This document shows positions 51,201 to 56,244 of a stretch of DNA of 56,244 nucleotides, piece after piece. The first letter of the stretch is position 1. The number at the start of each line of letters is the position of its first letter. Below the pieces are notes generated by a model. That model worked only from the letters and a program-made list of their open reading frames with translations. It did no database searches and was not told the DNA's origin. The position numbers were made by a program, and so were the translations under genes. Origin of the DNA: Prorocentrum cordatum (Eukaryota; Sar; Dinophyceae; Prorocentrales; Prorocentraceae); the NCBI GenBank assembly GCA_963575745.1, contig CAUYUJ010014760.1, positions 493,501 through 549,744 on the forward strand, read 5' to 3'.

Positions 51201-51415
51201 CGTGAAACCACTCCTGGCGGCTCCCCTTAGGGGTGCTGAAACCAGCGCCCCGCCTGAGACATCCTCACAAAACTGCTCCAAACGCAGACGAGTCTGCCCA
51301 CCAAAACAGCCAAACCGCCTGAGACACCACCACAAACTGGCCGCGAACGGGCTCGTGAAAACACCCCTGGCGGCTCCCCTTAGGGGTGCTGAAACCAGCG
51401 TCACGCCTGAGACAT
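48240..51415. repeat. 152-bp satellite in 304-bp dimers
   Basis: About 21 monomers. GCGGCTCCCCTTAGGGGTGC, at 48861, 49013 and 49165 for example, shows the 152-bp step. Two alternating types exist: A with CCAAACGCAGACGAGTCTGC and CACCACCACAAACTGG, B with CTAAACGCACACG(A/G)GTGC and CATCCCCACAAACTGG (some B copies have CATCACC). From about 48850 they alternate strictly, making a 304-bp higher-order unit. Near 50250-50870 some monomers carry short deletions. The earliest units (48240-48800) are the most diverged. Each monomer has a CCCCTTAGGGG palindrome. Confidence 0.95.
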
Positions 51416-51419
51416 ATTC

Positions 51420-51690
51420 TGAATCTTCTGTATGAGTAGGTATGAGTATGAGGAGGTCGAGTATGAGTAAGTCCGTGTATGAGTATGAATAAGTATGTGT
51501 ATGAGTACGTCTGGGTATGAGAAAGTATGGGTATTGAGTAAGTCTGTGTATGAATAAGTCTGTGTATGTGTACGTCTGGGTATGAGTAAGTCTGAGTATG
51601 AGTAGGTCTGAGTATGAGTATGTCTGAGTATGAGTAAGTCTGGGTATGAGTAAGTCTGGGTATGAGTAAGTCTGAGTATGAGAAAGTCCG
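51420..51690. repeat. ~18-bp minisatellite
   Basis: Imperfect tandem copies of TATGAGTAAGTCTGGG and variants such as TATGTGTATGAGTACGTC. It joins the 152-bp array at 51415 and is followed by ~80 bp of purine-rich unique sequence. Confidence 0.9.
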
Positions 51691-51769
51691 AGAGGAGGGG
51701 AGGAGAAGAAGAGAGAGTAGGATGCGTCCAAGCAATAACAAGAACCCCATCTTAAGATATGGGACAAAA

Positions 51770-53110
51770 CTATGGAAATCAAGGATTTGGGCATCTTCGG
51801 GCTCTCTCGGGACGCCTCTCGGAGCTCCCTTGAGGCCTCTTAGAAGGCTCTTGGGCTGCCCAGCCGTGCATTTGCGGTCTGGAGCCCATTTTGGTTCACA
51901 TTGGGGCTATCTGGGCTGTCTTGGCGGGGGGCTTGTCCAAGTCCCCGAGGGCTTCTGGGAGCGTCTTGGAGCTCTCTGGGGCAGTCTGGGAACTCCACGG
52001 CCCCTCCGGGGTGCCCTGGGAGCCCCTTTCGGAGCCTCCTCGGCGGTCTTGGCGCGATCTTCGGGGCGTCTTCGGCTGTCTTGGAGCGATGGAGGCTCGA
52101 GAAAGCGAGAAAATGAACAACATTGAATAGAAACAACGGAAATCAAGGATATGGGCCTCTTCGGGCTCTCTCGGAACGCCTCGCAGAGCTCTCTTGGGGC
52201 CTCTTGGAGGCCTCTTGGGCTGTGTATTGGCCGTGTTGGGCCCATCTGGGGCCACATTGGGGCCAACTCGGCCGTCTCGGAGCGCCTTCGGGCCTCCCGC
52301 TCCCGCTCTGTGGCCCAGCTTGGGCCTGTCCTGGGGCTCTTGGGCCGTCTGAGGCTCCTCCCGGGCAATTTTCGGGTTCCCTGGGGCCGTCTTGGGGCTC
52401 TTTTGGGGGCCTCTTCGGCGGGTTTGGGGCGGTCTTGGGGGCGTCGTGGGCCGTCGTGGAGCGTCGGAAGTCGAAAACACGAGACACCGAAAAACACAAA
52501 AAAGCGGACATCAAAGATATGGGCCTCTTCGGGCTCTCTCGGAATGCTTCTCGGAGCTCTCTTGGGGCCTCTTGGAGGCCTCTTGGGCTGTGTATGGGCC
52601 CATCTGAGGCCACGTTGGGGCCATCTGGGCTGTCTTGGAGCGCCTGGGCGCCTCCCGCTCCCGCTCTGTGGCCCAGCTTGGGCATGTCCTGGGACTATCT
52701 TGGGCCGTGTAGGGCTCCTCCCCGGCAATGTTCAAACTCCCTGGTGCCGTCTCGGGGCTTTTTGGGGGGCCTCTTCGGCGGTCTTGGGGCGGTCTTGGGA
52801 GCGTCGTCGGCCGCCTTGGAGCGTCGGAAGGTCGAAAACGCGAGACATCGAACATATAGAAAAAAACAGTGGGAATCCATGATGTGGGCCTCTTCGCGCC
52901 CTCTCGGCATGCTTCTCGGAGCTCTCTTGAGGCTTCTTGGAGGCCTCTTGGGCTGTGTATTTGCGGTCTGGAGCCCATCTTGGTCCACGTTGAGGTTATC
53001 TGGACTGTCTTGGAGGGGCTTGTCCAAGTCCCCGGGGGCTTCTGGGAGGTTTCTGGGGCAGTCTGGGAGCTCCAGGGCCGCTCCGGAGTGCTCTGGGAGC
53101 GGTCTGGGAA
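51770..53110. repeat. ~350-bp satellite, three to four more units
   Basis: Units begin near 51778, 52140, 52508 and 52873, each with GGGCTCTCTCGGGACGCC-like starts. The first and last share a variant right half (GTCCAAGTCCCCGAGGGCTT) and lack the GAGACACCGAA end. The middle two resemble the 47.6-kb unit. The minus-strand frames of 240-270 codons here are satellite artefacts. Confidence 0.9.
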
Positions 53111-53220
53111 ACCCTGGTCCTCCCATGCGTGCTCGGGCCCCGGGCCCCGGGCGCCCGGGACTCGTGCACGGGCACACACACATATGTGTATATATGTGTG
53201 TACATATATATATATACACA

Positions 53221-53500
53221 CTAGAACGAATGCATGTAAGGCTTTGCTGGGCGTGTGTCAGAGGTGTTGGGAAGAAAAGAATATTCCCGACAAGTGGCGG
53301 CGAGCTAATGTGATATTGCTTTTCAAGAAGGGAGACGCAACCCTGCCCAGCAACTACCGCCCAATTTCTTTGCTGTCAGTGGGGTAGAAGGCTTTGACGG
53401 CTATGCTACACCAGCGCCTTTTACAAGGAGGAGCGGATGCACGTGTACGTCAATCGCAATTCGGATTTCGACGGCGCGCCTAAAAATTTGGCCTGCCGCA
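53221..53500 (+). pseudogene. Dead LINE reverse-transcriptase fragment
   Basis: The + strand reads IPDKWRRANVILLFKKGD, then LPSNYRPISLLSVG, a stop, KALTAMLHQRLL, and later RQSQFGFRRRA followed by a stop. W-...-KKGD-...-NYRPISLL and SQFGFR are conserved signatures of non-LTR retrotransposon reverse transcriptases. Only the first part of the domain is present and it has in-frame stops. Its left edge coincides with a TA microsatellite followed by CACACTAGAAC, matching the junction seen at 23951 and 53769. Confidence 0.75.
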
Positions 53501-53769
53501 GACGCCGGGGGCGCCCGAGACAGCATTGGGCGACAGCAGTTTACAGTTTGGGGCACACAACTTTGTAAGTGTCTCCCGGTCTCGCGCGTGATCTGTTGCA
53601 CGCCCAATCCTGCCAGATCTTAGACGTGAGCCCCGTGAGCGATACGAATCAGGGCATATTTTGTATCACCCTCTGCCTGTGTATGTAGAAGCATTCAGGC
53701 TGGACTGTTTCTTTTTGTTGTTTTTGCCCACGCGTCCGTCAAGGATGCAAGGCTACAGACAGACAGACA

Positions 53770-53810
53770 CTAGAACCATCGCGCGCGCTTCGCGCGCGCT
53801 CAGGTTCTAG
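53770..53810 (+). repeat. Nested hairpin, second copy
   Basis: CTAGAACC (53770-53777), CGCGCGCG (53780-53787), loop CTT, CGCGCGCG (53791-53798), then GGTTCTAG (53803-53810). Both the inner CG stem and the outer 8-bp arms are perfectly complementary. It is preceded by an AGACAGAC run. The stretch 53501-53769 shows no gene. Confidence 0.7.
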
Positions 53811-53989
53811 CAGGCCCCAGGCCTTGACAAATTCACTGCTCCACTGAAGTAATGGACCACAGTCCACACATACCAATCTGAATTCCGAAAGGCCTTCGAG
53901 GAGAATGGTCGTGTAGGGGGGCGGAGGCCGTATGAATCGGGTTCCCAGAAGGCCTTCTGGGAGCATGGGTTTTGGGCGTCTTGGGGAGC

Positions 53990-55460
53990 CTGTTAGGGCG
54001 TGCCGTCGTCATCGTCGTCGTCGTGTTGCTACGACCCATTCCCGAACCTGACCTTGGGGGTGGCCTAATCTGGAACATGTACTTTTTACCGGGGAAGTGG
54101 TCCGATGTGTGCCTTTTGAAGGCCCTCTTGGGGCCATCTTCGGCCATCTTCAAGCCACCTCGGGCCCTGTGGGGCCTCGCTGAGGCTGTCCTGGGGCCCT
54201 GTAGGGAGCGCTGGGAAGCCGGAAACCATGATCCCGGAGAGGCTTCCTGGAACATGATTTCGAACGGGGCCTTCGTGGGCCTCCCTGAGGCCGTCTTGGG
54301 GGCCTCTTGGGCCGTCTCGGAGGGTTCGGTGAGCCCCACAGGCCGACCCTTTTGGGCCGTCTGGGGCCCTCTTGGGTCTCTCGTGGGCTGTCTTGGGGTT
54401 CCGCGAGGGCGTCCGGGGCACTGCGAAGACGAAGCCAGCGAATATGCTGAACATATACTTTTTACATGGGAAATGGGCCGATTTGTGCCTCCTCTTGGGG
54501 CCCTCTTCGGCCATCTTGAAGCCATCTCGGGCCCTCCTGGGCTCTCGCTGACGCCGTCCTGGGGCCCAGTAGGGAGCGCTGGGGGCCCGGAAACTATGTT
54601 CCAAGAAACGCTCCCGGGAACATGAGTTCGAACGGGGCCCTGTTGCGTGGGCCTCCCTGAGGCCGTCTTGGGGACCTCCTGGGCCGGCTTCGGGGCCTCT
54701 TGGGCAGTCTCGGGGGGTTCGGTGAGCCCCACAGGCCGACCCTGTTGGGCCGTATGGGGCCCTTTTGGGTCTCTCTTGGGCTGTCTTAGGGTTCCGCGGG
54801 GGCGTCCGGGGCACTGCGAAGACGAAGCCAACGAGTATGTTGAAAATGTACGTTTCTCAACGGAAATGGAAAATTTTGTGCCTTTTGAAGGCCCTCTTGG
54901 GGCCCTCTTCGGCCATCTTGAAACCATCTCGGGCCCTCCTGGGCTCTCGCTGACGCCGTCCTGGGCCCCAGTGAGGAGCGCTGGGGGCCCGGAAACCACG
55001 TTCCAGGAGACGCTCCCGGGAACGTGATTTCGATCGGGGCCCTCTTGGGCCTCCCTGACGCCGTCCTGGGGGCCTCCCGGGCCGGTTTCGGGGCCTCTTG
55101 GGCCGTCTCGGGGGGTTCGGTGAGCCCCACAGGCCGACCCTTTTGGGCCGTCTGGGGCCGGCCCTCTTGGGTCTCTGTCGGGCTGTCTTGGCACACCTCG
55201 GGGACGTCTGGGGCACTGCGAAAACGAAACCAGCAAGTAAGCTGAAAACGCACGTTTTACAAAAGAAATGGGCCGATGTTCGCCTCGTGAAGGCCCTCTC
55301 AGGGCCTTCTTCGGCCATCTTCAAGCCGTCTCGGCCCTTCTATGACCTCGCTGAGGCTGTCCCGCGGGCTGAGGAACCCAGGAATCATGTTCCCGGAAAG
55401 GCTTCCGGGCACATGCTTCCGGGTACATGATTCCGAACGAGGCCCTCTTGAGACCCCCTG
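53990..55460. repeat. ~395-bp satellite, about 3.5 units
   Basis: Units begin GGCCGATGTGTGCCTTTTGA-like near 54098, 54476, 54870 and 55272. Each passes through GCTGGGGGCCCGGAAACCA, GGTTCGGTGAGCCCCACAGG and GCACTGCGAAGACGAAGCCA, and ends in an AT-rich GTACTTTTTACA-like stretch. GGCC-TCTTGGG words recall the ~350-bp family, but the unit is distinct. The 467-codon minus frame across it is not a gene. Confidence 0.85.
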
Positions 55461-55484
55461 AGGCCATCTTGGGCCGCAGGGCTG

Positions 55485-56190
55485 CCGGGCGACGAGGAAC
55501 GCGGCGGGAGGCGGAAGAAGATGGAGGCGTCCACAGGGGGGGCGGCGGATGAGGAGGAAGGGGAGCGGCAGGAGGAGGAGCAGCAGCGGCAGAGGGGCCA
55601 CGCAGGGAGGAGCAGCAGGTGGGGGAAGAGGTGCAGGAGCAGAGGGACGGCCAATAAGCAGGTCAGCACGCGAGGAAGATTTTTGTAACCGAGGACGATC
55701 GCCCGATGCTGCTGTGCACGCTGCGGCAACTGGCGGCACGGAACATGCGGGGCATGGCGAAACAGCAAGAGCGTGTTCCCGCGTTGAACGGAGGCTTCCA
55801 TGATATCGCGCTGGACATGCAAACTCGCGCGCGGAACCCACGCCAGCAAATCCTGGCGGGGCTCGCGCTGCTGCCTAACGCAAGTCATAGAAAAGGCGCA
55901 GGAGGAGGAGGAGGAGGAGGAGGAGGAGGAGGGGGAGGAGGAGCAGGGGCAGGAGCAGGAGCAGGAATTACATGTGCAGAAAGCGTCAATGCCGAGTCAC
56001 AGGAGCCTATGCCACGTCAGGCGCGCGTACAACACAGCAAACTGAATCCACACGCGCACGACGATCAGCTGCAGAAAAACGGTTGGAAACACGAGTGCGC
56101 CTCATGCTTGCCACCCTGACGCACGCAGCCATTCAAGCCAGGAACCAGCACAACCAGAGCACGGCGGGAGGACGACCCCAACCGCAGCCA
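55485..56190 (+). CDS. Partial gene at window edge, frame-broken
   Basis: Acidic/Gln-rich sequence (ADEEEGERQEEEQQRQRGHA) leads near 55678 into a coherent frame: FVTEDDRPMLLCTLRQLAAR, then QERVPALNGGFHDIALDMQT and NPRQQILAGLALLPN to about 55880. A GGA-repeat then disrupts the frame; coherent sequence continues in other frames (EEEEGEEEQGQEQEQ, then EKRLETRVRLMLATLTHAAI). I read it as a gene of helical, Glu/Gln-rich character with homopolymer-type frame errors or introns. It may extend past the window. No family is recognised. Confidence 0.4.
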
Positions 56191-56244
56191 TGAAACAAAT
56201 AGTAATCCATGCGAAGCTGGAACCGCGCATCGCCATGTAATAGC

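Noticed and set aside
48240-51415. CRISPR-like regular repeats
   Set aside because: Units are contiguous 152-bp monomers without unique spacers, in a eukaryotic genome.
52123-53313. 396-codon + strand frame (Gly/Leu/Ser-rich)
   Set aside because: It translates ~350-bp satellite units. Only its last ~25 codons (LINE reverse transcriptase) reflect real coding ancestry.
53833-55236. 467-codon minus-strand frame of Gly/Pro/Arg-rich sequence
   Set aside because: It runs through ~395-bp satellite units; the peptide is a repeat artefact of GC-rich DNA with few stops.

Overview
The window looks like nuclear DNA of a dinoflagellate. The basis is GC-rich DNA with very long pyrimidine tracts ahead of AG 3' splice sites, two decayed copies of the 22-nt dinoflagellate spliced leader directly upstream of start codons, transposase-like genes of a type I associate with dinoflagellate genomes, a giant Ty1/copia element with CCCH zinc fingers in Gag, and a very high load of satellites. 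Genus cannot be fixed from sequence alone; Prorocentrum, Polarella or a Symbiodiniaceae member would all fit. There is one 100-N scaffold gap (11145-11244). I see no rRNA, convincing tRNA or CRISPR array.

Left third (1-14.8 kb). After a decayed transposase fragment (1-970) come two satellites: an ~80-bp repeat centred on a 34-bp hairpin, and a CTATAG/CCCGGG repeat. The second satellite is interrupted at 2471 and resumes at 12583. The interruption is a ~10.1-kb segment bounded by 45-bp inverted repeats (43 of 45 match). It carries four genes, all on the + strand: an acidic/basic hypothetical protein, a multi-exon protein with a signal-peptide-like start and an RKAEAD coiled coil, a third hypothetical protein, and a transposase-like gene ending about 120 bp from the right terminus. 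The flanks rejoin in register within one satellite unit, so I interpret this as a large cargo-bearing TIR DNA transposon. Short CCCCT-N-AGGGG palindromes are scattered through its introns and gene-flanking DNA.

Middle (14.8-27.5 kb). This part is mostly non-coding: microsatellites, a ~90-bp satellite, a foldback-type element whose long inverted arms are made of minisatellite (18503-20248), two minus-strand coding remnants (22.0-23.9 kb), and the start of a ~350-bp satellite family.

27.6-45.5 kb is one giant LTR retrotransposon on the minus strand. It has 197-bp LTRs differing at 8 positions and a 5-bp TSD (TCCTG). Its order is Gag (Pro-rich, coiled coil, CCCH fingers, RS-rich), aspartic protease, integrase, reverse transcriptase and RNase H, followed by ~7.5 kb of extra coding sequence. 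The extra part includes an ADP-ribosyltransferase/Tpt1(KptA)-like domain and a terminal zinc-ribbon protein. The integrase catalytic core (about 658 bp) is inverted in place, with an 8-nt inverted microhomology at both breakpoints. Several frameshifts break the polyprotein, so this copy is almost certainly defective.

Right third (45.5-56.2 kb) is satellite DNA: a ~65-bp array, ~350-bp units, a 152-bp satellite organised as 304-bp dimers, an 18-bp minisatellite and a ~395-bp family. It also holds a dead LINE reverse-transcriptase fragment, a nested hairpin, and a partial + strand gene at the right edge. Long ORFs inside satellites are not genes.
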